Assembly: GCF_040605635.1 (NCBI RefSeq)
Contig: NZ_JBEXDG010000006.1
Location: forward strand, 1-64,000
Origin: Dactylosporangium sp040605635
GTDB lineage: Bacteria; Actinomycetota; Actinomycetes; Mycobacteriales; Micromonosporaceae
DNA length: 64,000 nt
Direction of reading: 5' to 3'
Shown here one piece after another: positions 25,437 to 34,207 of the stretch (position 1 is its first letter; each line of letters begins with the position of its first letter). Under the pieces are notes generated by a model. The model worked only from the letters and a program-made list of their open reading frames with translations. It searched no databases and was not told where the DNA came from. The translations under genes and the position numbers were made by a program.

Positions 25437-25487
25437 TCGCCGATTGGCCCTCGACGCCGCAAGCGTCCGGCTGGCAACGTCAAGAGC

Positions 25488-26132
25488 GTGATCACGATGG
25501 GCGCGGCGGTCGGCGTGGCGCTCGTGGCGTTGGGGATGGTGCTCACGCCCGGGCCGAACATGATGTATCTCGTCTCACGCAGCATCTCCCAGGGGCGGCG
25601 GGCCGGCATGATCTCCCTGGCCGGGGTCGCCGCGGGGTTCCTCATCTACCTGACGCTCGCCTCGGCCGGGCTGTCGGTGGTGTTCGCGACCGTGCCCGCG
25701 CTGTACACGACGGTGAAGCTCGCCGGCGCTGCCTACCTCGCCTACCTCGCCTGGCAGGCGGTCCGGCCCGGCGGCACGTCCGTCTTCGCGCAACAGGAGC
25801 TGCCACCGGACTCGACGCGGAAGCTGCTGACGATGGGGCTGATGACCAACCTGCTCAACCCCAAGGCCGCGATCATGTACGCGTCGCTGATCCCGCAGTT
25901 CGTCGACCCGCGCGCCGGGCACCTGATGACGCAGGGGTTTCTGCTCGGCGGGGTGCAGATCGCGGTGAGCCTGCTGGTCAACGCGGGCATCGTGCTCGCC
26001 GCCGGCGGCATCGCCGTCTTCCTCGCGGAGCGACCCATGTGGCTTCGGATGCAGCGGTACGTGACGGGCACGCTCCTCGGGATGATCGCGGTGAAGCTGG
26101 CCACCGACCGGGCGAAACCGCTACCCGTGTAA
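25488..26132 (+). CDS. LysE/RhtB-family exporter
   Basis: The 214-residue membrane protein has six likely helices and the family's start ALGMVLTPGPNMMYLVSRSISQGRRAG. The second conserved block is GLMTNLLNPKAAIMYASLIPQF. LysE proteins export amino acids or related small molecules; the cargo cannot be predicted. The start is GTG 25488 or ATG 25497. It is 50 bases behind the GNAT gene and may share its promoter. The 3' end overlaps the convergent sigma factor gene by 12 bases. Confidence 0.88.
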   Translation: MITMGAAVGVALVALGMVLTPGPNMMYLVSRSISQGRRAGMISLAGVAAGFLIYLTLASAGLSVVFATVPALYTTVKLAGAAYLAYLAWQAVRPGGTSVFAQQELPPDSTRKLLTMGLMTNLLNPKAAIMYASLIPQFVDPRAGHLMTQGFLLGGVQIAVSLLVNAGIVLAAGGIAVFLAERPMWLRMQRYVTGTLLGMIAVKLATDRAKPLPV

Positions 26133-27332
26133 CGAGGCCGCCTTCGACAGCAGATATCGCTGCTCGGGGAGGCTGGTCGTGCGGCGGGCGGCGACCTCGT
26201 ACGCCGAACGCGCCGCCGAAACGTCGCCGGACATCTCCAGGAGGTGGGCGCGGACGGCCGCGAGCCGGTGGTGCCGGGCCAGCCGCTCGTCGGCGTCCAG
26301 CGGCGACAGCAGGCGCAGGCCGGCCTCGGGGCCCTGCACCATGGCGAGGGCGACCGCCCGGTTGAGCGTCACCATCGGGTTCGGCGCGACCCGCTCCAGC
26401 AACTGATACAGCGCGAGGATCTGCGGCCAGTCGGTGTCCGCCGCCGATGCGGCCTCGTCGTGGATCGCGGCGATCGCGGCCTGCAGCTGATACGCGCCCG
26501 GCGGCCCCTTCGGCAGCGTCCGGGTGATCAGCTCGACGCCCTCGGCGATCATCGTCCGGTGCCACGACGACCGGTCCTGCGCCGCGAGGGGGACCAGCGT
26601 GCCGTCCGGCAGGGTGCGGGCGGCGCGACGGGCGTCGGTGAGCAGCATCAGCGCGAGCAGCCCCGCGACCTCGCCGTCGTCGGGCAGCAGGCGGTGTACC
26701 TCGCGGGTCAGGCGGATCGCCTCGGCGGTCAGCTCGGGCCGGTGCAGGTCCTCGCCCGAAGACGCCGTGTACCCCTCGTTGAAGATCAGGTACAGCACCT
26801 GCAGGACGACCTGGAGCCTGGCGGCGCGCTCGGCGGGTGGCGGCATGCTGAACCGCGCGTCGGCGGACCGGATCTTCTGCTTGGCGCGGCTGATCCGCTG
26901 CGCGAGCGTGGCCTCCGGGACCAGGAACGCGTGCGCGATCTGCGCGGTGGTCAGGCCGCCGACGGCGCGCAGCGTGAGCGCGAGCTGTGACGCGCTCGAA
27001 AGGGACGGATGGCAGCACAGGAACAGCAGGAGCAGCGTGTCGTCTTTGTCGGGAATGTCAGTGCTGTCGGATGTTTCATGTGAAACAGCGACGGCGAACT
27101 CGCGGCGCCGGCGGGCGTCCTCGCTGCGGAACTGGTCCATCAGCCGCCGCGAGGCGACCGTGATCAGCCACCCGCGCGGCTGCTCCGGCACGCCCTCGAC
27201 GGGCCACTGCGTCGCCGCCGCGAGCAACGCCTCCTGGACCGCGTCCTCGCAGGCGTCGAACTGCCCGTGCCGCCGGACCAGGACCCCGAGCACCTGCGGC
27301 GCGAGACGGCGGAGCTCCTCTTCGACGTTCAC
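26121..27332 (-). CDS. ECF sigma factor of the SigJ-independent ECF42 type (DUF6596 C-terminus)
   Basis: The 403-residue protein has sigma region 2 (CEDAVQEALLAAATQWP...PRGWLITVASRRLMDQFRSE) and region 4 (ALTLRAVGGLTTAQIAHAFLVPEATLAQRISRAKQKI). A long C-terminal domain follows (YLIFNEGYTASSGEDLHRPELTAEAIRL and LTDARRAARTL, up to LPEQRYLLSKAA). This layout is that of ECF42 factors, whose C-terminal domain modulates activity and which usually sit beside a DGPF (YCII-like) protein gene. No such partner gene is seen here; the next gene upstream is gamma-glutamyltransferase. A parS-like palindrome lies inside the coding region. Confidence 0.85.
   Translation of the reverse strand: MNVEEELRRLAPQVLGVLVRRHGQFDACEDAVQEALLAAATQWPVEGVPEQPRGWLITVASRRLMDQFRSEDARRRREFAVAVSHETSDSTDIPDKDDTLLLLFLCCHPSLSSASQLALTLRAVGGLTTAQIAHAFLVPEATLAQRISRAKQKIRSADARFSMPPPAERAARLQVVLQVLYLIFNEGYTASSGEDLHRPELTAEAIRLTREVHRLLPDDGEVAGLLALMLLTDARRAARTLPDGTLVPLAAQDRSSWHRTMIAEGVELITRTLPKGPPGAYQLQAAIAAIHDEAASAADTDWPQILALYQLLERVAPNPMVTLNRAVALAMVQGPEAGLRLLSPLDADERLARHHRLAAVRAHLLEMSGDVSAARSAYEVAARRTTSLPEQRYLLSKAASLHG
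27072..27087. promoter_or_regulatory. parS-like ParB binding site within the sigma factor gene
   Basis: TGTTTCATGTGAAACA differs at one central base from the parS consensus TGTTTCACGTGAAACA, and its two 7-bp arms are perfectly complementary. It lies inside the coding region between sigma regions 2 and 4. Chromosomal parS sites of actinomycetes often lie inside genes near the origin. Whether ParB tolerates the central change is unknown. Confidence 0.5.
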
Positions 27333-27369
27333 AAGGAGTCACCATCTCACGCCGCAGGTGGACGAGCCG

Positions 27370-29148
27370 TCAGCGACGGACGGTGCCGGCCGATCCGGTG
27401 CCGCGCCGGACCGGCTCCGCGCAGGCCAGGAGCTTCCCGCGGGGCAGGAACTCGATCGCGGTCGCGGCCCCGATCTCCGCCATCGGGGTGAACGTGTGCC
27501 CGAGCCCGCCCAGCGCGACGCCCGGCCCGGCGATGAACGCCGGCTCCGCCACCACGGCGGCGGTGTTGCGCTGCGTGGCCCGCGGCGCCGCGAGCGCCTC
27601 CGGCAGCGTCATGCCGAGGTCGATCCGGTTGATCAGGATCTGCAGCACGGTGGTGATGATCGTCGAGCCGCCGGGGGAGCCGAGCGCCAGGAACGGCCGG
27701 CCGTGCTGCAGGACGATCGTCGGCGCCATCGAGCTGCGCGGCCGCTTGCCGGGGCCGGGCAGGTTCGGGTCGTCGGCGGGCGCCTGGGTGTTGGTGAAGT
27801 TGAAGTCGGTCAGCTCGTTGTTGAGCAGGAAGCCACGGCCGGGGACCACGATCCCGTTGCCGCCGATCTGCTCGATGGTGAGCGTGTACTCCACGACGTT
27901 GCCCCATTTGTCGGCGACGGTCAGGTTCGTCGTCGACTTGCCGAAGTCGGTGCTCGCCCCGCCCGTCGCGGTGGCGCAGCCGTCGTAGAGGCCGTCCGGT
28001 ACACCCGGCGGAACAGGCTTCTGCGCGGCCTTCGCCGGATCGATCAGGCAGGCCCGCTCGGCGGCGAAACCGTTGGTCAGCAGCGCGTCGAGCACCCGGC
28101 GCGGGGTGTTGTCGCCGACGTAGCGGTTGCGGTCGGCGAAGGCGAGGGCGCTCGCCTCCAGGTAGCGGTGCAGCGCCTGCGTGCCGTCGAGTTTGCCCAG
28201 GTCGGAGCGCTCGAGGATGTTGAGGGCCTCGCCGACGGTCGAGCCGCCCGACGACGGGGTCGCCATGCCGTACACGTCGTAGCCGCGGTAGTTCATGTGC
28301 GTCGGGTCGGGGCGGCGGACGTCGTAGTCGCGCAGGTCGGCCAGGGTCATGCCGCCGGGGCGGATCTCGTACTGCCACGGCTGGGCCGGGCTCGTCGCGA
28401 CCGGCGGGTGCTGCACGGTCTGGACGATGTCGCGGCCGACCTCGCCGCCGTAGAACGCGTCGATGCCCCGCCGTCCGACCAGGTCATAGGTCGCGGCCAG
28501 GTCGGGGTTGCGCAGCGTGCTGCCGACCGCCGGCGGCTGCCCGCCCGGCAGGAACAGCGCCGCGGTGGGCGTGAACTGTGAGAACGCGGCGGCGTTGTCG
28601 CTGACCTGGGTCGCGAACGTCTTGTCGACGGTGAAGCCGCGCCGGGCCACGTCGGCGGCCGGGCGCAGGTTCGTCGCCAGGGACCGCGAGCCCCACCGGC
28701 GCAGCGCGGTGTCCCAGGTGGCGAGGGTGCCCGGTACACCGGCGGAGAGGCCACTGACGCGGGCCTCCTGGAACGCGTAGGGCTGACCGGTCGCCGGGTT
28801 CACGAACGCCGTCGACGTCATCGACCGCGGCGCGGCCTCCCGGCCGTCGAGGGTGGACACCTTGCCGCTGCGGGCGTCGTAGTACACGAAGAACCCGCCG
28901 CCGCCGATGCCGGCGGAGAACGGCTCGGTCACGCCGAGGGTCGCCGCGACCGCGACGGCCGCGTCGACCGCGTTTCCCCCGCGGCGCAGCACCTCCAGGC
29001 CGATCGCGGTGGCCGTCGGATCGACCGAGGTCACCGCCCCGCCGTAGCCGGTCGCGGTCGGGCCGTTGGTTCCAGCGGCAGCGGCAGCGGCGGGCGCGGC
29101 CGGCACGAGCAGTATCGGTATCAGGACGAGCGGGACGAGCCTGCGCAC
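27370..29148 (-). CDS. ggt: Secreted gamma-glutamyltransferase
   Basis: The 592-residue protein begins with a signal peptide (about residues 1-25) and shows the whole Ggt fold. The autocleavage site is KSTTNLTVADKWGNVVEYT, where T406 would become the N-terminal nucleophile of the small subunit. Other marks are AAVAVAATLGVTEPFSAGIGGGGFFV at the start and SPGGSTIITTVLQILIN late, which holds the glutamate-binding Gly-Gly-Ser. The enzyme hydrolyses or transfers the gamma-glutamyl group of glutathione and related peptides outside the cell. It is 37 bases upstream of the sigma factor start on the same strand, and transcription may run through. Confidence 0.9.
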   Translation of the reverse strand: MRRLVPLVLIPILLVPAAPAAAAAAGTNGPTATGYGGAVTSVDPTATAIGLEVLRRGGNAVDAAVAVAATLGVTEPFSAGIGGGGFFVYYDARSGKVSTLDGREAAPRSMTSTAFVNPATGQPYAFQEARVSGLSAGVPGTLATWDTALRRWGSRSLATNLRPAADVARRGFTVDKTFATQVSDNAAAFSQFTPTAALFLPGGQPPAVGSTLRNPDLAATYDLVGRRGIDAFYGGEVGRDIVQTVQHPPVATSPAQPWQYEIRPGGMTLADLRDYDVRRPDPTHMNYRGYDVYGMATPSSGGSTVGEALNILERSDLGKLDGTQALHRYLEASALAFADRNRYVGDNTPRRVLDALLTNGFAAERACLIDPAKAAQKPVPPGVPDGLYDGCATATGGASTDFGKSTTNLTVADKWGNVVEYTLTIEQIGGNGIVVPGRGFLLNNELTDFNFTNTQAPADDPNLPGPGKRPRSSMAPTIVLQHGRPFLALGSPGGSTIITTVLQILINRIDLGMTLPEALAAPRATQRNTAAVVAEPAFIAGPGVALGGLGHTFTPMAEIGAATAIEFLPRGKLLACAEPVRRGTGSAGTVRR

Positions 29149-29187
29149 AATGCCTCCGGGAGGATCGACGGTGATCGTTCCTCCTGC

Positions 29188-30171
29188 CTACCGTCCCGGC
29201 GCTCCCGGCACAACCCGGAATGTCCGGCGGTACGCGCTCGGGGCGACCCCGATCGTGGTCTGCAGGTGCTGGCGCAGCGACGCGGCGGTGCCGAGCCCGG
29301 ACCGGCGGGCGATCTGCTCCACCGCCAGGTCGGTGCTCTCCAGCAGGCCGCGGGCGTGATCGACCCGCTGCCGCAGCAACCACCGGGCCGGGCTCACCCC
29401 GGTCTCCTCGCGGAAACGGCGGGTGAACGTGCGCACGCTCATCGTGGCGTGCGCGGCCATGTCCTGCAGCGTCAGCGGCTCACCCAGCCGCTGCAGCGCC
29501 CATTGCCGGGTCGGGGCGGTCGTGGTGTCGGTGATCCGCGGCAGGGGGCGTTCGATGTACTGCGCCTGCCCGCCCTCCCGCCACGGCGGCACGACGCTGC
29601 GCCGGGCGGCCCGGTTGGCGACCTCGCTGCCGAAGTCGGTGCGCACCACGTGCAGGCACAGGTCGATCCCCGCGCCGACGCCGGCGGAGGTGAGCACGTC
29701 GCCGTCGTCGATGAACAGCACGTCGGGGTCGAGCTTGACCTGCGGGTACAGGTCCCGGAACTGGTCGGCCCAGCCCCAATGCGTGGTCGCCCGCCGGTCG
29801 TCGAGCAGCCCTGCGGCGGCGAGCACGAACGCCCCGGTGCAGATCGACATGACCCGGGCGCCGCGCGCGTGCGCGTCCCGCAGCGCCCGCGCGACCCCGG
29901 GTTCGACGCTCGCGTCCTCGACCGGGCCGCCGCGGTGGATGCCGGCCACGATCACGGTGTCGGCCACCTCGGTGATCTCCAGGCCGTGATCGGGCAGCAC
30001 CTGGAACCCGGCCGCGCTGCGGACCGGCAGGCCACCCGGCGTGCACACCTGGATCTTGTACCGTCGGCGACCCTCGTCGTCGCGGGCGGCGCCGAAGATC
30101 TGTGGCGGGGTGCCGAGGTCGAACGCCACGACGCCGTCCAGGGCGATCACGGCGACCAGGTGCCTGTCCAT
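29188..30171 (-). CDS. GlxA-type transcriptional regulator (DJ-1/PfpI domain plus AraC HTH)
   Basis: The 327-residue protein has an N-terminal class-I glutamine amidotransferase-like/DJ-1 domain (VAVIALDGVVAFDLGTPPQIFG ... ICTGAFVLAAAGLLDDRRATTHW). A C-terminal AraC-type double HTH follows (TLQDMAAHATMSVRTFTRRFREETG ... AVEQIARRSGLGTAASLRQH). Cys in the ICTGAF nucleophile elbow is present, though catalysis is usually absent in this family. It is divergent from an MFS exporter with a short gap, so it probably regulates it. The inducer is unknown. Confidence 0.88.
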   Translation of the reverse strand: MDRHLVAVIALDGVVAFDLGTPPQIFGAARDDEGRRRYKIQVCTPGGLPVRSAAGFQVLPDHGLEITEVADTVIVAGIHRGGPVEDASVEPGVARALRDAHARGARVMSICTGAFVLAAAGLLDDRRATTHWGWADQFRDLYPQVKLDPDVLFIDDGDVLTSAGVGAGIDLCLHVVRTDFGSEVANRAARRSVVPPWREGGQAQYIERPLPRITDTTTAPTRQWALQRLGEPLTLQDMAAHATMSVRTFTRRFREETGVSPARWLLRQRVDHARGLLESTDLAVEQIARRSGLGTAASLRQHLQTTIGVAPSAYRRTFRVVPGAPGR

Positions 30172-30241
30172 GGCCCAATTCTTGCGCACTATGGCTGCCG
30201 GGCCACTCGCCTCTTTGTGCAAACTCCAAGACGATGCAGCA

Positions 30242-31513
30242 GTGAAACGACTCCACCCGGCCTGGCTGGTCGCCGCGGTTGCCTTCGTCGCCCTGGTCGG
30301 GGCGGCCGGCTTCCGGGCCACGCCCGGCGTCATGCTGCACCCGCTGCACGAGGAGTTCGGCTGGTCGCTGGGCACGATCTCGCTCGCGGTGTCGATCAAC
30401 CTCCTGCTGTTCGGCCTCACCGCCCCGTTCGCCGCGGCCCTGATGGAGCGCTTCGGGATCCGGCGGGTCGTGGCGTACGCGCTGCTGCTCGTCTCCGCCG
30501 GCAGCGGGCTCACGGTGTTCATGCGGCACAGCTGGGAGCTCATCGCGCTGTGGGGCGTGCTGGTCGGCCTCGGCACCGGCTCGATGGCCCTGGCGTTCGT
30601 CGCCACGATCACCGGCCGCTGGTTCGTCAAGCGGCGCGGTCTCGTCACCGGCATCCTCACCGCCGGTGGCGCCGCCGGTCAGCTGGTGTTCCTGCCCGTA
30701 CTGGCGCTGCTGGTCGAGGCGCGCGGGTGGCGGGCGGCGGCGCTGACGGTCGCCTTCGCGGCGCTGCTGGTCGTGCCGCTGGTCCTGTGGCGGCTGCGGG
30801 ACAACCCCGCAGACCTCGGCGTGACCGCTTACGGGGCTACAGACGCTTCTCCTCCTGTGGTCGTTTCCGGTGGCGCGGCCCGCCGGGCGCTCGGCGCGCT
30901 GCGCGGCGCTGCCAGGGTGCCGGCGTTCTGGCTGCTCGCGGGCGGGTTCGCGATCTGCGGCGCCACCACCAACGGGCTCATCGGCACGCACTTCATCCCC
31001 GCCGCGCACGACCACGGCATGACCGAGCCGGTCGCCGCTTCACTGCTCGCGCTCATCGGGCTCTTCGACATCGTCGGGACGATCGCGTCGGGCTGGCTCA
31101 CCGACCGGATGGACAGCCGTGTGCTGCTCGGCTGGTACTACGCCCTGCGCGGGCTGTCCCTGCTGGTGCTGCCGGTGCTCTTCGCCGCGACGGTCCGGCC
31201 GAGCATGCTGGTGTTCATCCTCTTCTACGGCCTGGACTGGGTGGCGACGGTCCCGCCGACGGTCGCGCTGTGCCGGGAGTACTTCGGCGCCGCCGGTCCG
31301 GTGGTGTTCGGCTGGGTGTTCGCGTCGCACCAGTTCGGCGCGGCGATCGCGGCGACCACCACCGGCCTGCTGCGCGACCGGATCGGCAACTACGACCTCG
31401 CCTGGTACATCGCGGGTGGCCTGTCCATCGGCGCCGCCGCGCTGTCGCTGTTGTTGCTGCGCACCCGGCGCGGGGTCGCGACGCCCGCGCCGGTCGCGGT
31501 GCCCGCCGTCTAG
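30242..31513 (+). CDS. MFS transporter (OFA/monocarboxylate-like), divergent from the GlxA regulator
   Basis: The 423-residue membrane protein has twelve predicted helices. The helix 2-3 loop pattern is AALMERFGIRRVVAYALLLVSAG, and later DRMDSRVLLGWYYALRG. The overall layout, GFRATPGVMLHPLHEEFGWSLGTISLAVSINLLLFGL, is that of oxalate/formate-antiporter-like or monocarboxylate-type MFS members. I chose GTG 30242 by similarity of length to the family; ATG 30191 is in frame and would add 17 residues. The gap to the divergent regulator contains both promoters. The 3' end overlaps the end of the aldehyde dehydrogenase gene by four bases. Confidence 0.8.
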   Translation: MKRLHPAWLVAAVAFVALVGAAGFRATPGVMLHPLHEEFGWSLGTISLAVSINLLLFGLTAPFAAALMERFGIRRVVAYALLLVSAGSGLTVFMRHSWELIALWGVLVGLGTGSMALAFVATITGRWFVKRRGLVTGILTAGGAAGQLVFLPVLALLVEARGWRAAALTVAFAALLVVPLVLWRLRDNPADLGVTAYGATDASPPVVVSGGAARRALGALRGAARVPAFWLLAGGFAICGATTNGLIGTHFIPAAHDHGMTEPVAASLLALIGLFDIVGTIASGWLTDRMDSRVLLGWYYALRGLSLLVLPVLFAATVRPSMLVFILFYGLDWVATVPPTVALCREYFGAAGPVVFGWVFASHQFGAAIAATTTGLLRDRIGNYDLAWYIAGGLSIGAAALSLLLLRTRRGVATPAPVAVPAV

Positions 31514-33060
31514 GGCAGTCGGTAGTCCAGGTCGGGGGCGATCTCCAGGGTGTCCATCTGGGCGCGCTGGAGTTTGCCGGAGTAGTCCCAGTTCATCGAC
31601 TGCCAGCGGGTGAACTGGTCGAGCACCCAGACACCGGACTGGCGGCTGCCGTTGCCGGACTTGCCGTTGCCGCCGAACGGCAGGTGCGCCTCCGCGCCCG
31701 ACGTCGAGTTGTTGACGCTGACCATCCCGGCCCGCGTGCGGCGGCGGAACGTGAACGCCTTGCCCGGGTCGGTGGTGTAGATCGCCGCTGACAGGCCGTA
31801 GCCCGGCGCGTCGGCGAGCTCGACCGCCTGGTCGAGGGTGGTGTAGGCGATCACCCCGACCAGCGGGCCGAAGGTCTCCTGCTGGAAGATCTTGTCCTCC
31901 GGTCGCACACCGTGGACCAGCACCGGATGGTAGAAGAGGCCGGCCTCCGGGTCGCCGACGAACCCCTCGCGCGGGTTCGCGGCGCCGATCCTGCCGGTCC
32001 GTCCGTTGATTTGGTGATGATCCTCGACCCAGCCGAGGTACTCGTCGAACCGGGCGGCGAACCGTTCGGTCATCAGCGGGCCGTAGAGCACCGACGGGTC
32101 GGTAGGGTCGCCGATGGCTGCTCTTCGGATGGCTTCTTCGAGCCGCGTGGTGAACTCGCCGAGGACGCTGTCCTGGACGATCAGCGTGCCGAGCGACGTG
32201 CACCGCTGGCCGGCGGTGCCGAACCCGGCGAACAGCGCGCCGTGCACGGCCAGGTCCAGGTCGGCGTCCTCGGTGACGATCATCGGGTTCTTGCCGCCGA
32301 GCTCCAGGCAGGCGCTCTGCAGGTGCCGGCCGGCGAGCTCGCCGATCCGCGCGCCGACCTCCGACGAGCCGGTGAACCCGACCTTGTCCACCAGGTTGTC
32401 CTGCAAGGCCCTGTCCAGACCCTCGAACGTGGTCGCCCCGTCGGCGAACACCACGTCGAACACTCCGTCCGGCACGCCCGCGCGCCGGATGAGCTGGGCG
32501 AACGCGTCGGCGCAGGCGGCGGAGTACTCGGCCGGCTTCCACACCACGGCGTTGCCGCACAGCAGGGCGGGCACCAGATACCAGCTGGGGACCGCGACCG
32601 GGAAGTTGCCGGCGGTGATGATCGCGGTGACGCCGACCGGCACGCGGAACGTGAACAGCTGCTTGTCGGGCATCTCGCTCGGCACGGTCTGCCCGTAGAG
32701 GCGGCGGCCCTCGCCGAGGAAGAAGTCGCAGGTGTCGACGATCTCCTGCACCTCGCCGCGCGCCTCGGCGATGGTCTTGCCGACCTCCCGTGTCACGAGT
32801 CTTGCGAGAGTCTCGAAGTTGGCCTCCACGAGCCGGCCCAGGTTGGCGATCACCCGGCCGCGGACGGGCGCCGGCACGTCGGCCCACTCCCGCTGCGCGC
32901 TTTTCGCCGCCCGGCACGCGGCGACGAACGTGTCGGCGTCGGCCAGGGCGACCTCGGCGACGACCTGGTCGAGGTGGGCCGGGTCGACCGAGAGGAAACG
33001 GGCATCGCCGGGCGCGTCGAGGGATCTGCCGCCGACGGTGGAGACGAGAAGCTTGCTCAT
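31510..33060 (-). CDS. Aldehyde dehydrogenase (NAD(P)-dependent, L-aminoadipate-semialdehyde DH-like)
   Basis: The 516-residue protein is a complete ALDH. It has the cofactor region ITAGNFPVAVPSW (N152), the catalytic Glu in CLELGGKNP (E253) and the catalytic Cys in GTAGQRCTS (C287). The late QQETFGPLVGV and NNSTSGAEAHLPFGGNGKSGNG blocks are also present. The AGNFPVAVPSW and FGTAGQRCTS variants are typical of the piperideine-6-carboxylate/aminoadipate-semialdehyde group; the exact aldehyde is not predictable. The ATG at 33060 overlaps the stop of the upstream YbjN-like gene by four bases, so they form one operon. Confidence 0.88.
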   Translation of the reverse strand: MSKLLVSTVGGRSLDAPGDARFLSVDPAHLDQVVAEVALADADTFVAACRAAKSAQREWADVPAPVRGRVIANLGRLVEANFETLARLVTREVGKTIAEARGEVQEIVDTCDFFLGEGRRLYGQTVPSEMPDKQLFTFRVPVGVTAIITAGNFPVAVPSWYLVPALLCGNAVVWKPAEYSAACADAFAQLIRRAGVPDGVFDVVFADGATTFEGLDRALQDNLVDKVGFTGSSEVGARIGELAGRHLQSACLELGGKNPMIVTEDADLDLAVHGALFAGFGTAGQRCTSLGTLIVQDSVLGEFTTRLEEAIRRAAIGDPTDPSVLYGPLMTERFAARFDEYLGWVEDHHQINGRTGRIGAANPREGFVGDPEAGLFYHPVLVHGVRPEDKIFQQETFGPLVGVIAYTTLDQAVELADAPGYGLSAAIYTTDPGKAFTFRRRTRAGMVSVNNSTSGAEAHLPFGGNGKSGNGSRQSGVWVLDQFTRWQSMNWDYSGKLQRAQMDTLEIAPDLDYRLP

Positions 33061-33527
33061 GCCCCCATCTTGCCGTGCGGCGTGTCCGCCGGATGCTGCG
33101 ACGTGGGCGGTGGCGCGAACGCCAGCTCGCCGCCGAACTGGTCGTGCAGCCGCACGTCGTAATAGTCGGCGGCGTCGGCGACCCAGTCGCAGGCGTTGCG
33201 CAGCTCGGTCGCGTCGAGGGTCTCGGCCATCAGTTCGTAGGAGGCGATGACGGAGTCGTCGCGCCAGAACAGGCGGACGAAGTTGAGCCTGCCGTTGAGG
33301 TCGTTGAGCTCGGTCAGCAGCTTCGGCGAGCACTCCAGGCGGCGCAGCAGCGGGGAGAAGACCCGCACGAACGGCGGATCGTTGGCGACCAGGCGCAGGT
33401 AGACCACGGCGGTGCCGCTGCGGATGGCGGCCGGGGTCGCGCTCAGGTCGGCAGGCACCGGCTGCCCACCGAGATAGTCGGTGAGCAGCCGGTGCACCCG
33501 CGTGCGCACAGCGTCGTCGATCGACAC
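33057..33527 (-). CDS. YbjN/TY-Chap-like protein, coupled to aldehyde dehydrogenase
   Basis: The 156-residue protein starts MSIDDAVRTRVHRLLTDYLG. Its middle is a YbjN or type-III-chaperone-like domain (VVYLRLVANDPPFVRVFSPLLRRLECSPKLLTELNDLN ... VRLFWRDDSVIASYELMAETLD). Such proteins are thought to bind partner proteins and are common in actinobacteria, with roles mostly unknown. The stop overlaps the start of the aldehyde dehydrogenase gene (ATGA), which suggests a direct link between the two products. Confidence 0.65.
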   Translation of the reverse strand: MSIDDAVRTRVHRLLTDYLGGQPVPADLSATPAAIRSGTAVVYLRLVANDPPFVRVFSPLLRRLECSPKLLTELNDLNGRLNFVRLFWRDDSVIASYELMAETLDATELRNACDWVADAADYYDVRLHDQFGGELAFAPPPTSQHPADTPHGKMGA

Positions 33528-33602
33528 GCCGTCACCCTATCGAATCGCCGCCATGCTCAGTGATCGCCGTTCGCCGCTGGGCTTTGCCGGGGTGGCGGGT
33601 GG

Positions 33603-34148
33603 TCAGCCGCTCTTGCCGGGGCGGCCCGGGGGGAGGAAGCCGCGGCGGCGGGCCTCCTTCACCCAGCGGTGTGCGGTGCTGACCGGGACGCCGTGCTGGT
33701 CGGCGAGGTCGCAGGCGGGCCGCGGCGAGTCCTGGGCGAAGTCGAGATAGACGTCGGCGACCTCGCGGTAGAAGACATCCGGACGGCCACGCGACCGGCC
33801 GGCACCGCCGCCGGCGGCCCGGGACACCGCGAGAGCGGGCTCGACCATCTCCCATCCGGTGTCCACGACGACCGGCGGCACGACCGGCCGGGCCCGCAGG
33901 TTGAGCACCGGGGGCGTGTCGAACGACTCGTGGACGACCGCGAGCTGCGCGTTGGCGGCCGCCTCGATCCTGCCGACGGGGATCGCGCGAAGCAGGTCGG
34001 CGCTCGGGCTGCCGTCGATGTGCAGGCCCGTCAGCACCAGCCGACCACCGTCCGCGACGCCGACCCGCACCTGGACGCTCTGCGCCAGGGGCGGCTCCTG
34101 GCGCCATTCATACCAGCCATCGGCGACTGGAAAGAGCCGGCCACGCAC
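33603..34148 (-). CDS. Hypothetical protein with C-terminal helix-turn-helix
   Basis: The 181-residue protein has an N-terminal region of unknown fold (MRGRLFPVADGWYEWRQEPP, VRVGVADGGRLVLTGLHIDG). Its C-terminus looks like a helix-turn-helix: YREVADVYLDFAQDSPRPACDLADQHGVPVSTAHRWVKEARRRGFL. Proteins with this arrangement are conserved in Streptomyces and relatives without a known role. Three TCTAGAC-type half-sites lie just upstream of the start and may be its own operator. Confidence 0.6.
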   Translation of the reverse strand: MRGRLFPVADGWYEWRQEPPLAQSVQVRVGVADGGRLVLTGLHIDGSPSADLLRAIPVGRIEAAANAQLAVVHESFDTPPVLNLRARPVVPPVVVDTGWEMVEPALAVSRAAGGGAGRSRGRPDVFYREVADVYLDFAQDSPRPACDLADQHGVPVSTAHRWVKEARRRGFLPPGRPGKSG

Positions 34149-34156
34149 CTGGCAAA

Positions 34157-34207
34157 TCTAGACCACCTTTCCTCAAATCAACAATTGCGCGAACCTAGAC
34201 GTCTAGA
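34157..34207. promoter_or_regulatory. TCTAGAC half-sites and a CTAGACGTCTAG palindrome
   Basis: TCTAGACC occurs at 34158-34165, and a perfect 12-bp palindrome CTAGACGTCTAG occurs at 34195-34206. The AT-rich gap between them includes TCAAATCAACAATTG. The sites lie within 60 bases of the start of the HTH protein at 34148, in the position of an operator. Confidence 0.5.
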
